From Aquisalibacillus elongatus (GTDB lineage Bacteria > Bacillota > Bacilli > Bacillales > Alkalibacillaceae), in assembly GCF_003843875.1 (NCBI RefSeq), contig NZ_RKRF01000008.1, positions 372,001-436,000 of the forward strand: DNA of 64,000 nt, in the 5' to 3' direction. The translations under genes were made by a program, and so were the position numbers. This document shows, in pieces, positions 42,391-50,979 of the stretch; position 1 is the first letter of the stretch, and the number at the start of each line of letters is the position of its first letter. The notes beneath the pieces were generated by a model, which was given only the letters and a program-made list of their open reading frames with translations, was not told where the DNA came from and made no database searches.

Positions 42391-43217
42391 TGAAAATATT
42401 AAATCAAATACGTCAGCATATATTTTTAGTTATTGTCTCAATATTAGTTATCATCCCAGTCATTTGGGTGTTCGTTAACTCAGTTAAGCCCTCATCCGAA
42501 ATACTACTTGCACCACTATCTTTTCCATCGAAAATTGATTTCGGAAACTACGTAAGTGCGTGGAGTGATGCTGGTTTAGGTGTCGGTTTTGTAAATAGTT
42601 TGATTGTGACTTCTATTAGTATTATATTAATTGTTTTCTTATCTGCGATGGTGGCGTTCGTCTTAAGTAAAAAGCAATTTCGTTTTAAAAAGACAATCCA
42701 ACTATCGTTCTTATTAGGTCTTATGCTACCTACATTTTTAGCGATGGCTCCATTATTTCTACTAATGAATAAGTTGGATCTTGTGAATAGTTTAGTAGGA
42801 TTAGTCTTGGTATATGTGGCTTACTCGTTATCCTTTACGATTTTTATATTAATTGCTTTCTTTAATCAGGTTCCTGATTCTTTAGAAGAGGCTGCTGTTA
42901 TTGATGGTTGTGGACCATTTCGTGTCTTTTGGAATGTGATGCTGCCACTAGTTAAACCGGGGTTAATCTCAGCAGCTATCTTTAATTTTGTTGGGATATG
43001 GAATGAATATATTTTAGCGCTTATTTTAATTAGCGATGATAGTATGAAGACGTTACCTTTACAGTTAGCGAACATCATGATGATACAGCAATATCACACG
43101 GATTGGGGAGCGTTGTACGCTGGACTTGTGTTATCCATAATCCCAGTCACGATTTTTTTCTTAATTTTCCAGAGACGTTTAATAGAAGGATCAACTGCAG
43201 GCTCGATTAAAGGCTAA
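42387..43217 (+). CDS. Sugar ABC transporter permease 1B (MalG type)
   Basis: 276 residues, six transmembrane helices, EAA loop DSLEEAAVIDGCGPFRVFWN (~163-182) and C-terminal GSTAGSIKG, typical of MalG/LacG partners. It overlaps permease 1A by ATGA. A truncated ORF begins 14 bp after its stop, suggesting the operon once continued. Confidence 0.92.
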   Translation: MMKILNQIRQHIFLVIVSILVIIPVIWVFVNSVKPSSEILLAPLSFPSKIDFGNYVSAWSDAGLGVGFVNSLIVTSISIILIVFLSAMVAFVLSKKQFRFKKTIQLSFLLGLMLPTFLAMAPLFLLMNKLDLVNSLVGLVLVYVAYSLSFTIFILIAFFNQVPDSLEEAAVIDGCGPFRVFWNVMLPLVKPGLISAAIFNFVGIWNEYILALILISDDSMKTLPLQLANIMMIQQYHTDWGALYAGLVLSIIPVTIFFLIFQRRLIEGSTAGSIKG

Positions 43218-43231
43218 AGGGGAACTTAACA

Positions 43232-43351
43232 GTGAAGGTACGATTTAAAGCTGACAGTCAAGTTCTAGCATTTGCAAGTCGCGAGTTAAAAAAGTTTTGT
43301 GATGCACAGCATGGCTTTCAAGAGGTTAACTTTGATAGACTGGTGAGCTAA
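43232..43351 (+). pseudogene. Truncated gene remnant after permease 1B (39 aa)
   Basis: A GTG start 10 nt after AAAGGGGAA reads MKVRFKADSQVLAFASRELK, then KFCDAQHGFQEVNFDRLVS and a stop. The pattern of alternating strand followed by A-xREL-KKF resembles the N-terminal accessory domain of several large glycosidases (GH67/GH20-like 'xxAAxELxxYl'), but it stops at 39 residues and downstream DNA encodes nothing similar. It is best read as the stump of a deleted last operon gene. Function of the intact gene is a guess. Confidence 0.5.
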
Positions 43352-43436
43352 AAACCATTTAAATGAGTTATTTTTTGCGTTCTTAACTCAAATCGTTCAA
43401 TTTTACGAAAAACAATTATTAAAGGAATGATTTCAC

Positions 43437-43475
43437 AAAAAGATCCGAACACTAATCAGTCGTTCGGATCTTTTT
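43437..43475. terminator. Bidirectional intrinsic terminator
   Basis: AAAAGATCCGAAC / GTTCGGATCTTTTT around an 11-nt loop. Ends importer operon 1 and the convergent YesL-like gene. Confidence 0.9.
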
Positions 43476-43481
43476 AAATCA

Positions 43482-44138
43482 CTAAAATTTATAAAAGGGT
43501 TCTTCTTTGGCGAAGTTTTTTTGTTGTTTTATTTTTATTCGTTCTATTGAATGATTCGTCAAATAGGTCGTGACGAAGGCCATTACGCTTCCTGTGAATA
43601 ATGGAACGATTCCAGGTAGTAAGAAGGCAACAATTCCTAATGCAGTTAGGCTCATGATGATCATGACGAAATGTAATGGTGATGCCATCGCGATTAAGAA
43701 AGATTGTTTAATGTACTGTGTTCGTTTTAGTTGAAAGTTAACGTAAACAGGAAAGAAAAACGTCAATGTCGCTACATACATAAAAGCTAATAAGATGAAA
43801 ACGGGGTACAGGTAATTGACCCACCCATCCGCCAAAATCAAAAATATAAAGTCAATGTATAAGATATATGCGCAAATGATAAATGCTATTGCGAAGACAT
43901 TTGTTTTTATAAATTCAGCTTTATAGATTCTCCAAAACTTCTTAAAAACCCTTAAGGATAAGTCCTTTTCGACCAACCACTGTCTTGAAATGTGAAACAT
44001 AGCTACTGTAGCGGGGAAGATTCCAAAAAATACGGCTCCTAATAATGTGAAGATCATCCATAAAAAGTTTAAGTAAATGGCTCTTAGTAACCAATAAGCT
44101 GCTTCGTTAAATCGATTCCATGCTGTCATGTCATTCAC
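43482..44138 (-). CDS. YesL/DUF624 membrane protein
   Basis: 218 residues with five hydrophobic segments and the DUF624 opening WNRFNEAAYWLLRAIYLNFLWM plus GIFPATVAMFHISRQWLVEK (~39-58). YesL-like proteins accompany carbohydrate ABC importers and polysaccharide lyase/hydrolase genes in Bacillaceae, with no defined biochemical role. It is transcribed against importer operon 1 and divergently from importer operon 2, separated from it by about 295 bp that hold regulatory sites. Confidence 0.88.
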   Translation of the reverse strand: MNDMTAWNRFNEAAYWLLRAIYLNFLWMIFTLLGAVFFGIFPATVAMFHISRQWLVEKDLSLRVFKKFWRIYKAEFIKTNVFAIAFIICAYILYIDFIFLILADGWVNYLYPVFILLAFMYVATLTFFFPVYVNFQLKRTQYIKQSFLIAMASPLHFVMIIMSLTALGIVAFLLPGIVPLFTGSVMAFVTTYLTNHSIERIKIKQQKNFAKEEPFYKF

Positions 44139-44222
44139 TCCTTATTTGTAACTATACTTAATTTTCAGTCACATGCCAATCATAAAAATGCAGTTTTTTA
44201 AATTTTTCAACATTTTCATTTT

Positions 44223-44246
44223 AAGACACATTATAGACTTGTCTTT
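44223..44246 (+). promoter_or_regulatory. Operator copy 1 (AAGACACATTA...TGTCTTT)
   Basis: Sequence AAGACACATTATAGAC followed by TTGTCTTT, including the inverted repeat AAGACA/TGTCTT. Nearly the same 24 bp occurs at 49879-49902 in front of the GGDEF-like regulator gene. It lies in the divergent gap between the YesL-like gene and importer operon 2. Confidence 0.7.
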
Positions 44247-44345
44247 TGAAGAAAAAAACCATAATATTAAAAATAAATGGAGAATATTTTTAAAAGTAAG
44301 ACATTTTGCGTTATCAAATTTATTCCACTACATACTTAATCTTTT

Positions 44346-44359
44346 TGGTAACGCTTTCA
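44346..44359 (+). promoter_or_regulatory. cre-like/LacI-type operator
   Basis: TGGTAACGCTTTCA matches the catabolite-responsive element consensus at 12 of 14 positions; it lies 75 bp before the start of binding protein 2. No other structure is recognised in the rest of the 295-bp gap. Confidence 0.5.
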
Positions 44360-44433
44360 AATAAAAGGGGGGATGTACTTTAGGCGTTTCGAGTTAAGGA
44401 GTGGCAATTTATTATTTTGAAAGGGGATCATTT

Positions 44434-45741
44434 ATGAGAAAGAAAGCATTTTTATTAATGTTAGTACTGTTTTTAGGAATATTTTTAGTGGCCTGTAATT
44501 CTGATGGAGAGGGCGACTCAGAAGATCAAGATGATACAAACAGTGAAGATCAAGAGCAAGATGATGAGGAAGCTTCAAATGACGAAGAATCATCCTTATC
44601 TGGGGAGATAACGGTTTGGGCACACCCATTCACGGGCGAAGGTGACGCTGAACAAGAAATGTGGGATGAGATCACGACTTCATATGAAGAAGAATACGGT
44701 GTAACAGTTAATTTTGAACAAATTCCATGGTCTAACCGTGACCAAAAAATCTTAACTGCTTTAGCCGCGAACAATGGTCCAGATGTTTTCTATGCGATTC
44801 CAGACCAAATGCCTCAATATGCGGATGAAGGTATGCTTCTAGAACTAGATCCGTATTTAGAAGACCATGACATGGATGACTTTGTAGAATCAAGTCTTGT
44901 GTCGGTACAGTGGCAAGATAAAACGTATGGACTACCAATCTTACAAGAAGCCTATACGTTATTTTATAACTTAGATGTGGTTCGTGACATTGGTGAAGAT
45001 CCAGATAACCTTCCAGAAACTTGGGAGGAATTTGAAGAATGGGCTGTTAAAGCTAAGGAAAACGATTATTATGCAACAGCGTTTTCTTTTGGTGGCTCGA
45101 TGAATGGTACATTATACCCTTATATCTGGCAAGCAGGCGGAGAAATCTTAACTCAAGATGATGAAGTTAAAATTAACGATGAAAAATCAGTTGAAGCTTT
45201 TGAATACGTTAATAAGCTTTACGAAGACGGCCATGTGCCTGAAGACTCAATCACAGCCCAGGAACATAATGAAATGTGGGATAGCGGTCAAATCATGGCC
45301 TCGATGGGATCGGGAATCAATCTTCAGATTCTACAAGAAAAAGACGAAATTGACTTCGGTATTGCTCCACCAATGAAAAATGAGCAGCAACAAACTTATG
45401 GAACAACAGGTATGTTTGTCGTACCTTCCAATACTGAAAACCCAGATGCTGCCGCAGAGTTCGTCAAACACATGACAAATTCTGAAAATCAACGAAAGTT
45501 TAATAGCGTAACGAAGTATATTCCAACTCGAGAATCGGCTAAAGATATCTTTGATGACCAACCTTATTTAAGCCAGTTGGCATCGTACACTCAATATGCA
45601 TTACCAGGTGTTATTCACCCAGCAGGAAGATCAATTATGCCGTTCATTCAAGCTGAACTGCAAGCGATGCTTGAAGGTGAGAAGTCACCTCAAGAAGCGG
45701 CAGATGCTGCTGCAGAAAGAATCGCGAACGAGATTAATTAG
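44434..45741 (+). CDS. Sugar ABC transporter substrate-binding lipoprotein 2
   Basis: 435 residues. Lipobox FLVAC (Cys21) is followed by an exceptionally acidic linker of ~35 residues (Asp/Glu/Ser/Gln), then a MalE-like fold (VWAHPFTGEGDAEQEMWDEI, NNGPDVFYAIPDQMPQYADE, GTTGMFVVPSNTENPDAAAE). The long acidic tether fits a salt- or alkali-adapted surface. ATG 44434 follows GAAAGGGGATCATTT; a longer reading from 44401 lacks a ribosome site. A hairpin follows its stop codon. Confidence 0.92.
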   Translation: MRKKAFLLMLVLFLGIFLVACNSDGEGDSEDQDDTNSEDQEQDDEEASNDEESSLSGEITVWAHPFTGEGDAEQEMWDEITTSYEEEYGVTVNFEQIPWSNRDQKILTALAANNGPDVFYAIPDQMPQYADEGMLLELDPYLEDHDMDDFVESSLVSVQWQDKTYGLPILQEAYTLFYNLDVVRDIGEDPDNLPETWEEFEEWAVKAKENDYYATAFSFGGSMNGTLYPYIWQAGGEILTQDDEVKINDEKSVEAFEYVNKLYEDGHVPEDSITAQEHNEMWDSGQIMASMGSGINLQILQEKDEIDFGIAPPMKNEQQQTYGTTGMFVVPSNTENPDAAAEFVKHMTNSENQRKFNSVTKYIPTRESAKDIFDDQPYLSQLASYTQYALPGVIHPAGRSIMPFIQAELQAMLEGEKSPQEAADAAAERIANEIN

Positions 45742-45751
45742 TATTTGTTGT

Positions 45752-45777
45752 AGAGAGCGTTAATCTTAACGCTCTCT
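45752..45777 (+). terminator. Intra-operon hairpin after binding protein 2
   Basis: Perfect 12-bp inverted repeat AGAGAGCGTTAA / TTAACGCTCTCT separated by 2 nt. No U-tract, so it is more likely an mRNA-stabilising hairpin than a full terminator. Confidence 0.7.
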
Positions 45778-45823
45778 GCTAATTAATATGTGCATTGTTT
45801 ATTGAAGTAAGGGAGGATTTAAC

Positions 45824-46780
45824 ATGCAAAACAATCAAGAATTACATGAACAATCACACAATCAAAAGCAACAAAAACAAAAACTCCCATTTAAAACACG
45901 ACTAAAAAAGAACTGGGAAAAATATGCGATTATATACATATTTTTTGTGCCGATTTTTATTCACTTCCTAATATTTCAAGTCTTTCCATTCATGTTCAGT
46001 TTAGTTCTGACATTTATGGATTGGAAGGTAATCGGCGAATCGGAATTTGTAGGCCTTGAACATTGGAAGCGTTTCTTTGAAGATGACTTAGCTCATAGAG
46101 CCATATGGAATACTGTATTATTCTCAATTTATTATATTATTCCGACGATGGCTCTAGGGTTAATATTGGCGCTAATTATTAATTCAGGCGTTCGATTTGC
46201 TGGTTTTTTTAAAGGTATATTTTTCCTACCAGTTGTTACTTCATTTGTCATCATCGCTGGAATATGGGGTTGGATGTTCCAAGGTACAGCAGATGGAATG
46301 GTCAACATTATATTAGGTTTTTTTGGGATTGAACCACAATTGTTTTTGTCGGATTCAGATCAAGCTTTAATGGTTCTCGCAGGTCTTAGTATATTAAAGG
46401 TCAGTGGAAGTACGATGATTTATTATTATGCGGGATTACAATCTATTCCGAATCAATTATATGAGGCGGCTCGAATAGATGGCGCAAACTCACTTAAAAT
46501 GTTTTGGAATATCACGTTTCCGTTGCTAAAACCGATTCACTTTTACGTTGCTATTATTACGACGATTGGTTCATTCCAAATCTTTGATTCTACCTTCTTA
46601 TTAACGGGTGGGGGACCTAACTATTCAACGACGACGATTGTTTATTACCTTTATGAACAAGGTTTCACATCTTTAAACCTTAGTTATGCGGCTGTTCTAT
46701 CATATATTTTATTTTTCATCATACTAGTCATTTCCCTAATCCAAAGAAAATACCTAGGGAAAGATACACAAATTTACTAA
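45824..46780 (+). CDS. Sugar ABC transporter permease 2A (MalF type)
   Basis: 318 residues with a Gln/Lys-rich cytoplasmic N-terminus (~1-33), six transmembrane helices and the EAA loop QLYEAARIDGANSLKMFWNI (~217-236). ATG follows GGGAGGATTTAAC. Partner of permease 2B and binding protein 2. Confidence 0.93.
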   Translation: MQNNQELHEQSHNQKQQKQKLPFKTRLKKNWEKYAIIYIFFVPIFIHFLIFQVFPFMFSLVLTFMDWKVIGESEFVGLEHWKRFFEDDLAHRAIWNTVLFSIYYIIPTMALGLILALIINSGVRFAGFFKGIFFLPVVTSFVIIAGIWGWMFQGTADGMVNIILGFFGIEPQLFLSDSDQALMVLAGLSILKVSGSTMIYYYAGLQSIPNQLYEAARIDGANSLKMFWNITFPLLKPIHFYVAIITTIGSFQIFDSTFLLTGGGPNYSTTTIVYYLYEQGFTSLNLSYAAVLSYILFFIILVISLIQRKYLGKDTQIY

Positions 46781-46814
46781 CATTAAGTCACATATCAGAT
46801 AAGAGGGGATGAAA

Positions 46815-47618
46815 TTGAAAAAAATAATAGCTTATATAGGTTTATTTTTCTTCGCTGCATGTTTCTTAATGCCATTTGTCATTATGTTGTTTGGTTCTTT
46901 TAGAGATATGCAATATGCGTTGTTAAGTCCAGCGTTTTGGTTTTCTGATAACTTTCAGTTGGTCAACTACCAATATATTTTACAAGATGGCATATTTTTA
47001 AGGTGGATCTTTAACTCAACGGTCATTACCATCGCGCCAGTTGTCAGTCAAATGTTCTTTTGTACCGTGGTTGGTTATATTTTTGCGAAAAAAGTATTCC
47101 CAGGTCGAGATATTATTTTCTGGGTGTTTATGGCCGTCATCATGATTCCACAACAGCTACTAATTATTCCAAAATATATTATGTTTGCTAACTTCGGTTG
47201 GATTAACTCGTATGAGGCTATGATTGTACCTGAGATCTGGGGGATTATGGGTGTGTTCCTAATACGACAGTATCTACAAAGTATCCCTAATGACTTTGAA
47301 GAAGCAGCTAAGATTGATGGTGCAGGGGATTTTCAAATATTCTTAAAAATTATTTTCCCGCTTACAATTCCAGTCGTGGCAACTGTTGGGACATTTTCAT
47401 TTATTCAGAACTGGAATGACTTATTCCAGCCTTTAATCTATATGACTGAGGAAAAAATGTTCCCTGTAACAGTTGGTTTAGCGTCTATGTTAAGTAAAGA
47501 AGGGCATTTTGGAATTGAAATGGCAGGTTCGACATTATCCTTTATACCGACCTTCTTAATATTCCTATTCTTCCAGAAATATTTTACCGAAGGCATTCAG
47601 TTATCAGGACTGAAATAA
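46815..47618 (+). CDS. Sugar ABC transporter permease 2B (MalG type)
   Basis: 267 residues with six transmembrane helices, EAA loop NDFEEAAKIDGAGDFQIFLK (~160-179) and C-terminal EGIQLSGLK. TTG 46815 is preferred, 6 nt after GAGGGG, because the in-frame ATG at 46809 directly abuts that site. No ATP-binding subunit is encoded nearby. Confidence 0.92.
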   Translation: MKKIIAYIGLFFFAACFLMPFVIMLFGSFRDMQYALLSPAFWFSDNFQLVNYQYILQDGIFLRWIFNSTVITIAPVVSQMFFCTVVGYIFAKKVFPGRDIIFWVFMAVIMIPQQLLIIPKYIMFANFGWINSYEAMIVPEIWGIMGVFLIRQYLQSIPNDFEEAAKIDGAGDFQIFLKIIFPLTIPVVATVGTFSFIQNWNDLFQPLIYMTEEKMFPVTVGLASMLSKEGHFGIEMAGSTLSFIPTFLIFLFFQKYFTEGIQLSGLK

Positions 47619-47637
47619 GGATTATAGGTGGGGTTCC

Positions 47638-48501
47638 ATGTTAAAAGTAGGGATCATTGGAGTCGATACATCTCATGCCATTGCTTTTACTCAATTATTG
47701 AATGATTCAAAGCAGGTTCAAGGTGCAACAGTTGTAAGTGCATACCCAGGAGGGTCACCTGACTTTCCTTTAAGTATTAATAGAGTGCCTAAGAATCAAG
47801 AGAAGCTTAGTAAAGAATTTGGTGTGGAGATTAGAGACTCCATTCAAGAAGTTGCTGAAGAAGCGGATGCTATTTTACTTGAATCATCTGACGGGAGGGT
47901 TCATTTAGAGCAATTTAGGCAGCTTGTTAACTATCGCAAGCCTGTATTTATTGATAAGCCTTTGGCATTGTCTGTCCCTGAAGCAAAGGAAATCTATCAG
48001 CTTGCAGAAACTTATCAAGTGCCTATTATGAGTTGTTCAACCCTACGGTATTCAGATTGTATTCATAAGGTTAAGGAGTCTGATGAAGAATTGATGGGTC
48101 TAGATGTATTTGGACCTTTGGAGTTTCAAGAGACTCAGGATGGTTACTTTTGGTATGGTATTCACTTAGTTGAAATGATGGTAAGTGTTATGGGAACTAA
48201 TGTAAAGAGCGTATCCGTACAGAAAACTGATGAACATGAAATAGTTATATTTCAATACGATGATGGAAGGATAGGGTCCATAAGGGCTAATAAAAGAGGA
48301 AGTTATGAGTTTGGAGCTACAGGACACTTCCTAGATTACTCGCAATTCGTTACGACGAAAGATGATACCAACCCATTTTACGCCAATTTATTAAATGAGG
48401 TTGTGTCATTCTTTTACGCTAAACAGACCCCTATAGCTCCAAGTGAGACATTACAAGTTATTGCTTTAATAGAAACTATTAATCAAGCAAGAGAAGGATA
48501 G
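47638..48501 (+). CDS. Gfo/Idh/MocA oxidoreductase 1 of the sugar locus (short variant)
   Basis: 287 residues. The Rossmann start VGIIGVDTSHAIAFTQLL replaces GxGxxG with Asp-Thr-Ser-His, and the EKP motif reads IDKPLALS (~102-109). The C-terminal domain has DGYFWYGIHLVEMM (~173-186), retaining the GxHxxE/D-type histidine. It is shorter than the usual 330-360 aa because the C-terminal sheet is trimmed. Last gene of importer operon 2; its stop lies 1 bp from the stop of the convergent regulator, with no terminator visible between them. Confidence 0.85.
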   Translation: MLKVGIIGVDTSHAIAFTQLLNDSKQVQGATVVSAYPGGSPDFPLSINRVPKNQEKLSKEFGVEIRDSIQEVAEEADAILLESSDGRVHLEQFRQLVNYRKPVFIDKPLALSVPEAKEIYQLAETYQVPIMSCSTLRYSDCIHKVKESDEELMGLDVFGPLEFQETQDGYFWYGIHLVEMMVSVMGTNVKSVSVQKTDEHEIVIFQYDDGRIGSIRANKRGSYEFGATGHFLDYSQFVTTKDDTNPFYANLLNEVVSFFYAKQTPIAPSETLQVIALIETINQAREG

Positions 48502-48502
48502 T

Positions 48503-49861
48503 CTACTGAACAACTTCTTCATCAACAAAGTTTAATCTATAAATTCGACGCGGTCGGCCCTTGTGAGTATGTTTTTCTTCACCGATTATTCTAACGAGTT
48601 CAGCGTCTAGCCATTTTAGAAGAATGCGGTGAGCGCTTCTGATTGTAATGTTTAAAGTCGTAGCTAGTTCTTGGGCCGTGTAGTCAATCTTTTGATGTCG
48701 TGAAACGCGAGCCATTAATTTAGTCATATACGTCGCAGACATTCCAGCTTTTTCAGCTCGTTCTAGTAACGATGAGTCAGTGATTGATAAGTTATATTGT
48801 TCATAATGACTTTCTGATGTGACTTCTACAGGACCTATGACACTTCGATCTTCACGGACTATATAGCACACATTACCACCAGTATCTTTCGATTGACTTA
48901 AAGCTAAGCGAGCGTGGTTGCCAGCTTCTGAAGCGGATTGGCCAAAACCGACACCTATACTTAAACTGACGCCAATATGTTTTTTAGCGTCATAAAGGAG
49001 TGGGATATATTTATAGCCTCTCGTTTCACGTTCAAATGTCCCTCGAGTGGTGATAAATAAATATTCGCTACCTAGATTAATCAAATGACCATCGATTTGT
49101 TTTATATAATCTAGTAACATTTGTTGGATTTTTAATTTAAGTAACTGAACGTCATGTTCTGAATCATACTTTTCAGTAACTTTTCTAAATTCGTCTAAAT
49201 TAATTAACCCTAGTACTATTTGAGATTCTTTATTCCTTCTGGTTTCAGTTGCTAATAACGCTCGTTCTAATGCAACAATCATATCTTGATTGGTCGGAAT
49301 GACGCGTTCATAAGGAATACCTAGTTGTTTTAATCTAAGTGCAATCTCAGACATACCTGTTAAGGCAACAGAATGATGTTTCCGGAAAGTTTTTATATGA
49401 AAATCAATCACTTCATCAAATGGTGTTATAGAAGAGTGGTCTTCAGCAAAGATAGAATACTTATTTTCATTTAATTCATTTAGTACTTGTTTGACATAAT
49501 CCAAACTGATCGTATCAATGGAAATGTTCTTCGTTTTATATTTGCTATTAATTAAGAATAATGATCGATATAAGCCAGTACTGGCCAAAGGAATATGATG
49601 AATAGGAATGTTTAAGTTTAATTGATTTCTAGCCGCTTGGTAGAAATGGCTTTCTAAGAACATTAGAGCATCTACACTATTTTTCAGATTGGATGCAGTC
49701 TCCAATGCTAAGTCGTAAGTAGTTGCAACGTAGAAATACGGCTGAAAACTCGGGAATGTTTTTAAAACGGGTTTGATTTTTTGAATGAGATCTTCAGGTC
49801 CGATAATACCTAAATTAATTTCTGGTTTGGGATCAAATCGATTATTTAGTGTATGTGGCAC
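48503..49861 (-). CDS. Transcriptional regulator with GGDEF-like domain and C-terminal winged helix
   Basis: 452 residues. The N-terminal ~180 residues form an unfamiliar sensor region (LGIIGPEDLIQKIKPVLKTF); ~200-345 resemble a degenerate GGDEF/nucleotide-cyclase-like fold (IGVSLSIGVGFGQSASEAGN, ARLALSQSKDTGGN) without a GGDEF signature; ~385-445 form a winged helix (TAQELATTLNITIRSAHRIL). It probably controls the divergent 49963 operon and importer operon 2, since both promoter regions hold the same operator. GTG 49861 is chosen, 9 nt after AAAGGAG; an upstream GTG at 49885 would overlap the operator. Confidence 0.8.
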   Translation of the reverse strand: MPHTLNNRFDPKPEINLGIIGPEDLIQKIKPVLKTFPSFQPYFYVATTYDLALETASNLKNSVDALMFLESHFYQAARNQLNLNIPIHHIPLASTGLYRSLFLINSKYKTKNISIDTISLDYVKQVLNELNENKYSIFAEDHSSITPFDEVIDFHIKTFRKHHSVALTGMSEIALRLKQLGIPYERVIPTNQDMIVALERALLATETRRNKESQIVLGLINLDEFRKVTEKYDSEHDVQLLKLKIQQMLLDYIKQIDGHLINLGSEYLFITTRGTFERETRGYKYIPLLYDAKKHIGVSLSIGVGFGQSASEAGNHARLALSQSKDTGGNVCYIVREDRSVIGPVEVTSESHYEQYNLSITDSSLLERAEKAGMSATYMTKLMARVSRHQKIDYTAQELATTLNITIRSAHRILLKWLDAELVRIIGEEKHTHKGRPRRIYRLNFVDEEVVQ

Positions 49862-49878
49862 TGTTTCACGCTCCTTTG

Positions 49879-49902
49879 TAGACACATTAAAGACATGTCT
49901 TT
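49879..49902 (+). promoter_or_regulatory. Operator copy 2 (TAGACACATTA...TGTCTTT)
   Basis: TAGACACATTAAAGACA followed by TGTCTTT, containing the perfect palindrome AAAGACATGTCTTT. It sits just upstream of the ribosome site of the regulator and about 60 bp before the divergent 49963 gene, an ideal position for autoregulation and control of the divergent operon. Confidence 0.8.
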
Positions 49903-49962
49903 AATTATAGTAAAGTGTAGATGGATAAAAGTCAAAATTTTTAAAAAGTTGGAGGTTTTATC

Positions 49963-50979
49963 ATGAAAACGGTTGAAGAATTAGAGGCATTTATGACGTC
50001 GCCTTCTGAAGAGTTAGTGGAAGATCTGCGACATTTATATGGTGATTTAATGATATTAGGTGTTGGCGGTAAAATGGGGCCAACCTTAGCTAAACTCGCA
50101 AAACGAGCATTTGATCAACTGGATAGTCAACAGAAAGTTATAGGTGTATCCCGTTTTTCCTCTGGGAATTTAAAAGAGGAATTAGAAGCAGAAGGCATAG
50201 AAACCATTTCGTGTGATTTGCTAGATGATCAAGCACTGCAAGACCTTCCAGATGTTACAAATGTTGTTTATATGGCTGGTAACAAGTTTGGAACAGTCGG
50301 CAATGAGCATTTTACATGGGCAATGAATGCGTACTTGCCTGGTAGAGTAGCTGAGAAATACTCTAATTCTCGTATCGTAGCTTTCTCAACTGGCAACGTT
50401 TACCCCCTTACTAAAGTGACAACAAATGGGTGCTCCGAGAATCATCCCGTGAACCCAGTTGGAGAATATGCGCAATCATGTCTGGGGCGAGAACGAGTGT
50501 TGACCCACTTTTCACATAAAAATAAGACTGAAATGCTAATGTTCAGATTAAATTATGCGATTGATTTACGTTATGGTGTGTTATTGGAATTAGCGAAGCA
50601 AGTTTATCAAGGTCAACCTGTAGATTTAACGATGGGGAATGTTAATGTCATCTGGCAAGGTGATGCCAATGAATATGCCTTACGTTCATTACTTCACGTA
50701 GAAAGTCCAGCCAAAGTGCTTAATGTTACGGGGCCAGAAACACTTTCAGTCCGTTGGTTGGCTAAAGAGTTTGGAAAATTATTTGAGAAAGACGTTCAGT
50801 TTGTGTCTGAGGAATCAGATGAAGCGTTACTCAATAACGCTTCGGAATCTCACCGTTTATTTGGCTATCCTAAAGTATCTGTAAGGGAAATGATCGAAAT
50901 GATTGCTGAATGGGTTAAACACGACGGAGACACACATGATAAACCGACACACTTCCAAGAGCGTGAAGGAGCGTTTTAA
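49963..50979 (+). CDS. NAD-dependent epimerase/dehydratase-like SDR with atypical active site
   Basis: 338 residues of extended-SDR type: LMILGVGGKMGPTLAKLAKR (~30-49) is the cofactor loop, VVYMAGNKFG the NNAG-equivalent and FSTGNVYP the catalytic Ser/Thr region. The Tyr-xxx-Lys pair is not evident: EYAQSCLGRER has Tyr followed by Cys/Arg. It may therefore be a lyase/dehydratase variant or act with altered chemistry. First gene of the long operon running to the window end; ATG after TTGGAGGTTTTATC. The next gene starts with no gap. Confidence 0.82.
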   Translation: MKTVEELEAFMTSPSEELVEDLRHLYGDLMILGVGGKMGPTLAKLAKRAFDQLDSQQKVIGVSRFSSGNLKEELEAEGIETISCDLLDDQALQDLPDVTNVVYMAGNKFGTVGNEHFTWAMNAYLPGRVAEKYSNSRIVAFSTGNVYPLTKVTTNGCSENHPVNPVGEYAQSCLGRERVLTHFSHKNKTEMLMFRLNYAIDLRYGVLLELAKQVYQGQPVDLTMGNVNVIWQGDANEYALRSLLHVESPAKVLNVTGPETLSVRWLAKEFGKLFEKDVQFVSEESDEALLNNASESHRLFGYPKVSVREMIEMIAEWVKHDGDTHDKPTHFQEREGAF

